DNA of 64,000 nt from Imbroritus primus (GTDB lineage Bacteria > Pseudomonadota > Gammaproteobacteria > Burkholderiales > Burkholderiaceae). Below are positions 10,493-17,462 of the stretch, one piece after another. Each line of letters begins with the position of its first letter. Positions within the stretch are counted from its first letter, which is position 1. The DNA lies in NCBI GenBank assembly GCA_000272025.2, contig AKCV02000007.1, positions 60,323 through 124,322 of the forward strand. Reading direction: 5' to 3'. The notes beneath the pieces are model-generated. The model had not been told where the DNA came from. It worked only from the letters and a program-made list of their open reading frames with translations, and did no database searches. A program made the position numbers and the translations under genes.

Positions 10493-10600
10493 CGGTCGTA
10501 TCTCGCCGTCCGTGCCGCGCCAGGCCGGTGCGGATGGCCAGGTGCATCACGACGGACCCTAAAAGCCGCGTTCGACGGCATCGATGTCGCAGAGGGACCT

Positions 10601-11935
10601 ATGGAACAACTCGACGTTTTGCTGAAGAGTGCGGCGCCATTCCGGATGGCGCCGGACGACTTCATCTCCAAGATTACCGGCCTCTCGCGCCGGGTCATCT
10701 TCAATGCCGGCGACGTGGTCTACAAGATCGGCGATCCGGCCCGCAACATCTATATCGTTGCGTCTGGCAGCGTGCGCCATTCATTGGGTGACGCGTCCCA
10801 GTCGCAGGATCCCGACCGCACCATGCGCAGTGGGGACGTATTCGGCTGGGCATCGGTGCTGGAAGGCAGCCGGCGGCACCTGGCCACCACCACCTGCCTC
10901 GAAAGAACCGAAGTCGTCGTCATCGATGGCGACAGCATGATCAACCTGTTCCGCAAGTTCCCGGCCATCGGTAACGCCGTCATGGGCGGCTTTGCCGCGA
11001 TGATTCGCCAGGACTTCAGCCTGCCCAAGGAGGCCGAACACGTGTACCGGATAGCCAACCAGGAAATGATCCAGGGCGAGAAAGAGACTGCCGTCCTGAC
11101 AGGCGTCGGCCTGATGATGTATCGCGTCAGCGAGTGGATGAAGAGCCCCAAGCCTTATCTCATGATGATTGGCTTCGCGCTGTTCCTCGGTTTCTGGTAC
11201 TTCACCGTCGAGGTCTGGAAGCTGCCACGTTTCCAGGACATGCCAGGCCTGACCACCGTGGTCTCGGAATACCTGAGCCGTGATCCGATCTACGGTATGT
11301 CGATCTACACACCTGAGTACTACCAGCACATCTGGGTAAGTATCCGGCGCGTGGCGATCGCGTTCTTGCTGGCGACGGCGCTGGGCGTGCCGTTGGGCCT
11401 GTTCCTCGGCTGGTCGCGCACATTCCGGGAATACGTGTTTCCGATCTTTGAGCTGCTGCGCCCGATCCCGATCCTGGCTTGGGTCCCGCTGGCCATTCTG
11501 ATGTTTTCCGGCTCGGAAACACCGGTGATCTTCCTGACTTTTCTCGCATCGTTCTTCGCCACCGCTCTGAATACCATGCTCGGCGTGGAGTCGATCGATG
11601 AATCCTACACGCGTGCCGCCGCCTGTCTGGGTGCGAGCCGCTGGCAGGTATTCAAGGAAGTCATCGTGCCCGGCTCGCTGCCGTTCGTATTCACCGGGCT
11701 GCAGATCTCGGTCGGTGTTGCGTGGTTCTCACTGGTCGCGGGGGAAATGGTTTCTGGGCAGTACGGCCTGGGATACGTCATCAATACGTCGTACACGATG
11801 GTGCGCTATCCGACCATCATCATCGGCATGGTGACCTTGGGCGTGGTGGGTTACGTCACCAGTGCGATGGTCCGTGTGCTGGGTGATTACCTGATGCAGT
11901 GGCGTGTGCGTGAAGAATCGATTGGAGGTCGCTGA
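10601..11935 (+). CDS. cNMP-binding-like domain fused to ABC transporter permease
   Basis: A 444-residue two-part protein. Residues about 15-135 form a CRP/Fnr-type cyclic-nucleotide-binding-like barrel (AGDVVYKIGDPARNIYIVASGSV, then DVFGWASVL). After a linker, residues from about 185 onward are a BPD_transp_1 permease of the NitT/TauT/SsuC class, with about six membrane segments and the EAA loop (YTRAAACLGASRW) that docks to the ATPase. The frame is continuous and begins at an ATG with GAGGGAC upstream. As in the 3188 protein, the canonical Glu of the nucleotide-binding motif is Trp (FGW). The domain should sit in the cytoplasm, where it could gate transport in response to a small ligand. 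I know of no characterised permease with this architecture. Confidence 0.88.
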   Translation: MEQLDVLLKSAAPFRMAPDDFISKITGLSRRVIFNAGDVVYKIGDPARNIYIVASGSVRHSLGDASQSQDPDRTMRSGDVFGWASVLEGSRRHLATTTCLERTEVVVIDGDSMINLFRKFPAIGNAVMGGFAAMIRQDFSLPKEAEHVYRIANQEMIQGEKETAVLTGVGLMMYRVSEWMKSPKPYLMMIGFALFLGFWYFTVEVWKLPRFQDMPGLTTVVSEYLSRDPIYGMSIYTPEYYQHIWVSIRRVAIAFLLATALGVPLGLFLGWSRTFREYVFPIFELLRPIPILAWVPLAILMFSGSETPVIFLTFLASFFATALNTMLGVESIDESYTRAAACLGASRWQVFKEVIVPGSLPFVFTGLQISVGVAWFSLVAGEMVSGQYGLGYVINTSYTMVRYPTIIIGMVTLGVVGYVTSAMVRVLGDYLMQWRVREESIGGR

Positions 11936-12810
11936 TGAGTGCCGTACTTGAAACACTAGATGATCGCCTGATCGTGCCGAGCAATGCGGCGCGTGGCGGA
12001 GCGATCCAGATCGATGACGTCGTCAAGATCTACGACCCGGATGGCGCGGCGGTGATGGCCGTAGACCACTGCACGCTGGATATTCCAGCCGGTGAAATCT
12101 GCATGATCGTGGGGCCATCCGGTTGCGGCAAGACGACCTTGCTCAACGCCATCGCGGGCTTCCACAGTATTACGTCAGGAACCATCCGCATGGATGGCGA
12201 GGTGCTGTGCAGCCCGGAGAAGCCCAAAGCAGATCCTGGTGCAGACCGCATCGTGGTGTTCCAGAACGGCGCGCTGTTTCCCTGGAAGACCAATCTCGAG
12301 AACGTTGCCTTCGGTCCGCTCATGCAGGGCAAGATGAGCAAGAAGGAAATCTACGAGAAGGCCCGCAGCATGATGGCGGATGCGGGACTGAGCGGCACCG
12401 AGCATAACTATCCAGGTGAAGTGTCATCAGGTTTGCGCCGCCGGGTCGAAATCGTGCGCGCCCTGATGAACGAGCCCAAGGTTCTGCTGTTCGACGAGCC
12501 GTACCGGGCGCTCGATTCGCTCACGCGTTCAGTGATGCACGAGGCGCTCCTGGATATCTACTACAAGAACAAGGTGACGATCTTCTTCATCACACATGAC
12601 CTGGAGGAGGCGATCTTCCTGGGGCACCGTCTGGTGATCATGACCTCGCGCCCCTGCCGCCCCAAGAAGATCCTTGAAGTGGATATTCCACACCCCCGCG
12701 ACTACAGCGTGCTCACCAGCCCGCGTTTCCGGGAGATCCTCGACGAGACCTCGGAGGCCGTACACGAGGAAGCGCGTAAATCGTTCGCCGCTGGCGAGAA
12801 AGAAGGCTAG
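11935..12810 (+). CDS. ABC transporter ATPase with degenerate signature motif (NBD1)
   Basis: A 291-residue nucleotide-binding subunit. Walker A GPSGCGKT (60-67), Q-loop Gln110, Walker B with Asp187-Glu188 and the switch His221 (ITHDLEE) are intact. The signature normally written LSGGQ is instead VSSGL (163-167). Its ATG overlaps the stop of the fused permease (ATGA), showing translational coupling. With the ATPase at 13659 it likely forms a heterodimer. The site using this subunit's Walker motifs would be completed by the partner's normal LSGGM, while the opposite site would be weakened. The C-terminus is about 40 residues longer than minimal ATPases. Confidence 0.88.
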   Translation: MSAVLETLDDRLIVPSNAARGGAIQIDDVVKIYDPDGAAVMAVDHCTLDIPAGEICMIVGPSGCGKTTLLNAIAGFHSITSGTIRMDGEVLCSPEKPKADPGADRIVVFQNGALFPWKTNLENVAFGPLMQGKMSKKEIYEKARSMMADAGLSGTEHNYPGEVSSGLRRRVEIVRALMNEPKVLLFDEPYRALDSLTRSVMHEALLDIYYKNKVTIFFITHDLEEAIFLGHRLVIMTSRPCRPKKILEVDIPHPRDYSVLTSPRFREILDETSEAVHEEARKSFAAGEKEG

Positions 12811-12818
12811 GAGGCCAT

Positions 12819-13649
12819 ATGAAGGCAAAACGTTGGAAAGCAGCGCTCTTTGGCCGGGCCGGCAGGCGTGCATTGATCTCGATCATCGTCTTCCTTGTTC
12901 TCTGGGAAATCGGCTCGCGTTCTGAGCAGTGGCTAGGTGTACGCCTGCCGTGGATTGGCAACGTACCGGCGCCGTCGTCGGTGATGGTGGCATGGGGCGG
13001 ATTGCTGGGGGATGCCGGCTACTGGTCGAGCTGGTACCTGAGCACGATGCGTGTGATGTCGGGCTTCATCGCGGCGATGGTGATCGGCATTCCGCTTGGC
13101 TTGCTCATGGCGGTTAGCCGCGTGTTCTACGGCATTACGTTCCCGACCTTCGAGATCCTCCGGCCGATCCCGCCGCTGGCCTGGGTGCCGGCAGCCATCA
13201 TCTTCTGGCCGACGCAGGAACTTTCGATTGCCTTTGTGACCTTCCTCGGCGCGTTCTTCACTATCGTGATCAACGTGCTTGGCGGTGCGAAGTCGATTGA
13301 CATCCGGTACTTCCAGTCGGCCCAGGCGATGGGCTCGTCCCAATGGGACATCTTCCGGCGCGTGGTGTTGCCGGCAACGGTGCCTTCCATCGTGGTCGGG
13401 TCGTCGGTGGGCATGGGTATCACGTGGAACGTGGTGGTCGCTGCGGAGATGATTTCGGGCGGTGGTGGAGGCGGCGGTGGAAGCGGCTCTGGCGGCGGCC
13501 TGGGCTTCTTTATCTGGAACTCGTATGTGGGCGGATCTTACGACCAGATCGTGGTGGGCATGATCAGTATTGGTATCGCCGGTTACGCGTGCAGTGAATT
13601 GCTGCGTGGCATGGGCGGATTCTTTACGCCGTGGTTGCGGACGCGATAG
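12819..13649 (+). CDS. ABC transporter permease with poly-glycine loop insertion (TMD2)
   Basis: A 276-residue NitT/TauT/SsuC-class permease with about six membrane segments and the EAA loop (YFQSAQAMGSSQWDIF). It starts at an ATG preceded by AGGAGG that overlaps the upstream stop. Residues 214-227 are a Gly/Ser run (eight consecutive Gly, then SGSGGG). At the equivalent place the partner permease has only SGQYGLG. The stretch lies just after the EAA-helix region, before the last membrane segments. It is not fused to any regulatory domain, unlike the first permease. The two permeases are distinct, so the importer is probably a hetero-oligomer. Confidence 0.87.
   Translation: MKAKRWKAALFGRAGRRALISIIVFLVLWEIGSRSEQWLGVRLPWIGNVPAPSSVMVAWGGLLGDAGYWSSWYLSTMRVMSGFIAAMVIGIPLGLLMAVSRVFYGITFPTFEILRPIPPLAWVPAAIIFWPTQELSIAFVTFLGAFFTIVINVLGGAKSIDIRYFQSAQAMGSSQWDIFRRVVLPATVPSIVVGSSVGMGITWNVVVAAEMISGGGGGGGGSGSGGGLGFFIWNSYVGGSYDQIVVGMISIGIAGYACSELLRGMGGFFTPWLRTR
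13458..13499 (+). repeat. In-frame Gly/Ser low-complexity tract in permease TMD2
   Basis: A GGN-rich, imperfect codon repeat encodes eight Gly followed by Ser-Gly-Ser-Gly-Gly-Gly inside the permease gene. Such tracts can change length by slipped replication, so the loop length may vary between strains. Confidence 0.7.
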
Positions 13650-13658
13650 GAGGCAGAA

Positions 13659-14564
13659 ATGGCCGCAGTACTTGAAGAACGTCCGGTGGATACCACCGGC
13701 AAGAAGTTGGCGGTGACCGCTGGCGAGATCAAGCTCGAACATGTGTGCAAAACGTACGGCAAGGGTCCGTTCGCCAAGGATGTGATCAAGGATTGTTCAT
13801 TCCTGATCGAGCGCAGCAAGCTGACTGTGATGATCGGTCCGTCTGGTTGCGGCAAGAGTAGCCTGATCAGGCTGATCGCCGGATTTGAATCGCCGACGTC
13901 CGGCAAGATCACCCTCAACGGCAAACCCGTGACGCATCCGGGGCGAGATCGCCTGGTGGTGTTTCAGGAGTCCGCACTGTTTCCGTGGATGACGACCTAC
14001 GACAACATCATGTACGGTCCGCGCGCCCGCGGGGAGGACAACCAGAAGACGCGCGACTTGGCGAACTTCCTGCTCGACAAGGTTGGTCTCACCGCGTTCC
14101 GTGACAAGTATCCGACACAGCTGTCCGGCGGCATGCAGCGCCGCGCCGAGCTGGCTCGCGCCATGATCAACAACCCCGAGGTGATGGTGCTGGACGAGCC
14201 GTTCCGGGGGCTCGATGCCATGTCAAAGGAGTTGATGTGGGAGTACTACGCGAAGCTGTTTGAGGAATCTCATCGCACGAACTTCTTCGTGACCACCGAC
14301 ATTGACGAGGCGGTGTACCTGGCAGACCGCCTGCTGATCATGACGAACACCCCGATGCAGGTGCGCGCCGTGATCGAGGTGGATGTGCCGCGTCCGCGCT
14401 CGCTGTCGAGCTTCTTCACCAGCGACCGCGCCAACGACGTGAAGATGCAGGCACTGTCCCTGCTGCATGAGGAGGCGATGAAGTCGTTCTCCGGCGGCAG
14501 CAAGGCAGCGGCCGATTTCGTCGAGGCCTATGCCAAGCGCAAGAACGCTACAGCGGCTGAATGA
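13659..14564 (+). CDS. ABC transporter ATPase lacking the H-loop histidine (NBD2)
   Basis: A 301-residue nucleotide-binding subunit, second of the pair. Walker A GPSGCGKS (60-67), Q-loop Gln103, signature LSGGM (155-159) and Walker B Asp179-Glu180 are present. The H-loop reads VTTDIDEA, with Thr213 where a His normally polarises the attacking water. It complements the upstream ATPase, which keeps the His but has a poor signature. Together the two would make one normal and one degenerate ATP site. An ATG with AGGAGG upstream follows the permease by 9 bases. It is the last gene of the five-gene importer block. Confidence 0.88.
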   Translation: MAAVLEERPVDTTGKKLAVTAGEIKLEHVCKTYGKGPFAKDVIKDCSFLIERSKLTVMIGPSGCGKSSLIRLIAGFESPTSGKITLNGKPVTHPGRDRLVVFQESALFPWMTTYDNIMYGPRARGEDNQKTRDLANFLLDKVGLTAFRDKYPTQLSGGMQRRAELARAMINNPEVMVLDEPFRGLDAMSKELMWEYYAKLFEESHRTNFFVTTDIDEAVYLADRLLIMTNTPMQVRAVIEVDVPRPRSLSSFFTSDRANDVKMQALSLLHEEAMKSFSGGSKAAADFVEAYAKRKNATAAE

Positions 14565-14621
14565 CCGTTCCGAACCAGGCAGTTTGTTTCACTCCGATCA
14601 CACGCTCAGGAGAATCGCAAC

Positions 14622-15476
14622 ATGGCACAAAAGATCATCGACATGCGTAGCCGGCCGGCTTTTTTGCATGACTTTTACGGCAAGACGCCGGGTACGCCGT
14701 CGTTCGAAGTCGTCAAATGGCTGAACGGGCGCGTCGGCTCGAAGGACAAGGAGCATTTCACGCGCTCGTCGAGCGCCGAGGAGTTCGTCAAGGAAATCAA
14801 GGGGACTGGCATCACGGCCTCGGTCGTGGTGGGCCGCGACACCCCGGGGATCAAGCATACGAATGACGAGATCAAGAGCATGACTGATCCGTTCAAGGAG
14901 CTGATCGGCATCGGCTCGGTTGATCCGTATGCGATGGGCATCCGTGCCGCTGTGAATGAAGTCGAGCGTGCGGTGGAAAAGCTGAAGCTGAAGGGCATCA
15001 ACGTCGAGCCAGCATTTGGCAGCCCGCCGGTGGCGGCGGACGACCGTCAGTTCTATCCGGTATATGACGCGTGCGACAAGCTGGGCGTGCCGGTCACCAT
15101 CATGTCCGGCCCGACTGCCGCAAATCATGACCTGGTGCATCCGTCGGCCGTGGCCAATATTGCCCGTTCCTTTCCGACGCTGACCATTGTCTGCTATCAC
15201 GGCTTCTATCCATATGTGAACGAGATCCTCGGCGTGGCGCTGCGCTACGAGAACGTCCATATCGTGCCGGACATGTATATCTTCGGGCCGGGCGGCGGGC
15301 TGTATGTGGAAGCCGCCAACGGCACCATGGGCGAACAGATTCTCTTCGGCAGCTCCTATCCGTTCCGTCCGATGGGCCAGTCGGTGGAGGATTACGGCAA
15401 GCTGGGCTTCTCGTCGAACGCCATCGACAAGGTGATGTACAAGAACGCCAAGCGCGTCCTCAAACTGTCTGTTTGA
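14622..15476 (+). CDS. Amidohydrolase-family protein lacking metal-ligand residues
   Basis: A 284-residue protein with the fold pattern of amidohydrolase_2 (ACMSD/gamma-resorcylate-decarboxylase-like) enzymes. The usual N-terminal H-x-H is RSR (residues 9-11, IIDMRSRPAF). The His after the middle strand is replaced (IMSGP, Ser162). The later His is kept (CYHGFY, His193). The final Asp of FGSDYP is Ser245 (FGSSYP). Three of the four usual metal-binding positions are therefore changed, so it may be metal-free, have a new activity or be a non-catalytic partner. It follows the ABC genes by 57 bases and is followed by a strong terminator, so it ends the catabolic operon. Function unknown. Confidence 0.75.
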   Translation: MAQKIIDMRSRPAFLHDFYGKTPGTPSFEVVKWLNGRVGSKDKEHFTRSSSAEEFVKEIKGTGITASVVVGRDTPGIKHTNDEIKSMTDPFKELIGIGSVDPYAMGIRAAVNEVERAVEKLKLKGINVEPAFGSPPVAADDRQFYPVYDACDKLGVPVTIMSGPTAANHDLVHPSAVANIARSFPTLTIVCYHGFYPYVNEILGVALRYENVHIVPDMYIFGPGGGLYVEAANGTMGEQILFGSSYPFRPMGQSVEDYGKLGFSSNAIDKVMYKNAKRVLKLSV

Positions 15477-15505
15477 CCGCCGCAGCATTTCCACCCTCCG
15501 CGGCA

Positions 15506-15530
15506 GGGGCGGCGCAAGCCGCCCCTTTTT
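15506..15530 (+). terminator. Rho-independent terminator after amidohydrolase gene
   Basis: A perfect 8-bp stem GGGGCGGC/GCCGCCCC with a GCAA tetraloop, followed by five T. It closes the plus-strand block that starts with the Rieske oxygenase. Confidence 0.9.
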
Positions 15531-15638
15531 CTTGGGGATCGCCGGCAGCAACGAAGCAGGGCAGTGAGGAGTGTCCGCGCCCCGGATGGGACGATGAGGC
15601 ATGGGGTTGGCCGGCGCAGGGACGTGAAAACCTGCGAC

Positions 15639-15650
15639 AATGCCGACATT
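15639..15650. promoter_or_regulatory. Candidate GntR operator 1 (autoregulation)
   Basis: AATGCCGACATT differs by one base from the perfect palindrome AATGTCGACATT found before the Bug gene at 16434. It lies at the very start of the gntR gene, suggesting that the regulator controls itself. Confidence 0.5.
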
Positions 15651-15654
15651 CAAG

Positions 15655-16389
15655 ATGTCATCAGCCATTGCCATGCCAGCCAAATTCGAGCCGCACCTGT
15701 TTCAGACGTTGCCGCTGCAGATTGCCGAACAGCTCGGTCAATCCATCACCGAGGGCAGTTTCCTGCCGGGCGCGCGCCTGCGGGAAACCGAACTGGCTGC
15801 TGCCTTCGGCGTTAGCCGCGCCACCGTGCGCGAAGCCTTGCGCCTGCTCGAGCAGCGCGGGCTCGTGACCATCCTGCCGCAACGCGGCGCTCACGTGACG
15901 CGGCTCTCGGCGCAGGAGCTGAATGATCTCTATGAAGTGCGCGCCTCCCTGCTGACCACCGGCTCAGGACTGGCTGCCGCGCATTGCACACCCGCGCACG
16001 CCGCTGCGCTGCGTAGCTACCTGGAGCGGCTTGAGGCGGTGATCGACGATCTTTCATCCTATGCCACGCTGAGCGGCGAACTGGTGGCATACATCATGGA
16101 GATGTCGGGGAACGTGGTGCTGGCCGAGTATGTGCGCGACTTTGCGCTGCGGATCGGGCGTTATATCCGCATGGGCCTTGCCACGCCAGAGCGTCGGGCG
16201 GCGTCCATGGCCAGCTGGCACAAGATCGTCGAGGCGATCATTGCCGGCAACGCCGAGGCGGCCGGCACGGCACATCGGAAACTGGCACTGGAGAACCGCG
16301 ACGCGGCCATGGTTGCCTTCGCCCGGCTGGAAGCGCAGCCGGACGCCAAGGCGCCGGCAGGCAACACGCCGCAGACGATCACTTCCTGA
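15655..16389 (+). CDS. GntR-family transcriptional regulator (FCD subfamily)
   Basis: A 244-residue regulator, probably a repressor. The N-terminal winged helix-turn-helix is clear (GSFLPGARLRETELAAAFGV, then SRATVREALRLLEQRGLV), followed by an all-helical FCD ligand-binding domain with a conserved WHKIVEAI.AG pattern near the C-terminus. The first in-frame ATG (15640) lies inside a near-palindromic candidate operator, so I prefer the ATG at 15655; 15673 is also possible. The gene stands just upstream of the Bug/ThDP/GMC/CMD operon, whose promoter carries a perfect copy of the palindrome. The effector is probably a pathway acid, but this is inferred. Confidence 0.88.
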   Translation: MSSAIAMPAKFEPHLFQTLPLQIAEQLGQSITEGSFLPGARLRETELAAAFGVSRATVREALRLLEQRGLVTILPQRGAHVTRLSAQELNDLYEVRASLLTTGSGLAAAHCTPAHAAALRSYLERLEAVIDDLSSYATLSGELVAYIMEMSGNVVLAEYVRDFALRIGRYIRMGLATPERRAASMASWHKIVEAIIAGNAEAAGTAHRKLALENRDAAMVAFARLEAQPDAKAPAGNTPQTITS

Positions 16390-16401
16390 GCGCTCGCGCC
16401 C

Positions 16402-16430
16402 TTGCAAGTCCTGTTGCGATCGACTATAGT
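16402..16430 (+). promoter_or_regulatory. Sigma70-type promoter for the Bug-ThDP-GMC-CMD operon
   Basis: TTGCAA and TATAGT are separated by exactly 17 bases. The predicted start falls beside or inside the palindrome at 16434-16445, so a bound repressor would block initiation. Confidence 0.65.
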
Positions 16431-16433
16431 TAG

Positions 16434-16445
16434 AATGTCGACATT
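16434..16445. promoter_or_regulatory. Candidate GntR operator 2 (perfect palindrome)
   Basis: AATGTCGACATT is a perfect 12-base palindrome placed 3 bases after the -10 element. Its near-copy sits at the gntR start. FCD-type GntR proteins commonly bind short TGT/ACA palindromes. Confidence 0.6.
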
Positions 16446-16472
16446 TTAAATAACGACAGTGGAGCGGAGACA

Positions 16473-17453
16473 ATGAAACTGACATCGATCCGGGCAACGG
16501 CTGTTGCCCTCCTGTGCGCCTTGGGCGCCAGTACGGCATTTGCCCAGCCCGACAACAAGCTGCCTGCCAAGCCGATTCGCATTATCGTGCCGTTTTCCGC
16601 AGGCGCGCTGACCGACATCATCGCCCGTATCTACGCGGAAAAACTCTCGCCCCGGCTGGGCCAGCCTGTACTGGTTGAGAACCGGCCCGGCGCAGGTGGC
16701 GTGGTTGCTTCGCAACTGCTGCTGAAAGCCCCGGCCGATGGCACGTCGATCCTGTTCGTGTCGTCGTCGCACTCGGTCAACCAGACCCTGCAATCGAAGC
16801 TGCCGTACGACACCAAGCGCGATTTCTCGGGCTTGGCGCTGCTGGCGAGCTCGCCGACCGTGCTGGTGGTGAATGCCAACCATCCGGCCAAGAACGTCAA
16901 GGAATTCGTGGCGATGGCCAAGAGCAAGCCGGGTGAAATGAGCTACGGCTCGGCTGGCATTGGCGCAGCGACCCATCTGGCGGCGGAATATTTCAACCAG
17001 GAAGCTGGCATCAAGATGCTACACGTGCCGTACAAGGGCGTGCAGGAAGCCACGGCGGAAACCGTAGGTGGGCGACTCGATGCTTCGTTCCCGCCGGTTG
17101 GCCTGGCGCTGCCGTTCACCAAGTCGGGCCAGCTGCGCGCGCTTGGTGTCACCGGCATGGAGCGCTCGCCGATGATGCCGAACGTACCCACCGTGCATGA
17201 ACAGGGCATTCCCAATGTCGACTACAGCATCTGGTACGCGCTGGTCATGTCGTCCAAGACACCGAAGCCCGTGATGGAGTATCTGGCGCGTGAAGTCCGT
17301 GCCGTGTCGGCGATGCCGGAAGTGCGCGAGAAGCTGCTGGCGCAGGGGCTCGTGCCGCAGAAGCTGGAGCTGGCGGAGTTCGACCGCTTCATCGCCAAGG
17401 ACATCGACAAGATGGGCCAGATCGTCAAGAGCAGCGGCGCTGCAGCAGAATAA
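16473..17453 (+). CDS. Bug-family (TctC-like) tripartite tricarboxylate transporter receptor
   Basis: A 326-residue periplasmic binding protein with a signal peptide (cleavage likely after STAFA) and the Bug/TctC family pattern (PIRIIVPFSAGALTD, VENRPGAGG, YGSAGIGAATHLAAE). Genes for TctA/TctB membrane partners are absent nearby. Such orphan receptors are very numerous in Burkholderiaceae and often sit beside catabolic genes, acting with distant TctAB or as sensors. It is the first gene after the GntR-controlled promoter, preceded by a GGAG site, and ends 9 bases before the ThDP-enzyme gene. Ligand unknown; an organic acid or sulfonate is likely. Confidence 0.9.
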   Translation: MKLTSIRATAVALLCALGASTAFAQPDNKLPAKPIRIIVPFSAGALTDIIARIYAEKLSPRLGQPVLVENRPGAGGVVASQLLLKAPADGTSILFVSSSHSVNQTLQSKLPYDTKRDFSGLALLASSPTVLVVNANHPAKNVKEFVAMAKSKPGEMSYGSAGIGAATHLAAEYFNQEAGIKMLHVPYKGVQEATAETVGGRLDASFPPVGLALPFTKSGQLRALGVTGMERSPMMPNVPTVHEQGIPNVDYSIWYALVMSSKTPKPVMEYLAREVRAVSAMPEVREKLLAQGLVPQKLELAEFDRFIAKDIDKMGQIVKSSGAAAE

Positions 17454-17462
17454 CTGGAGAGC

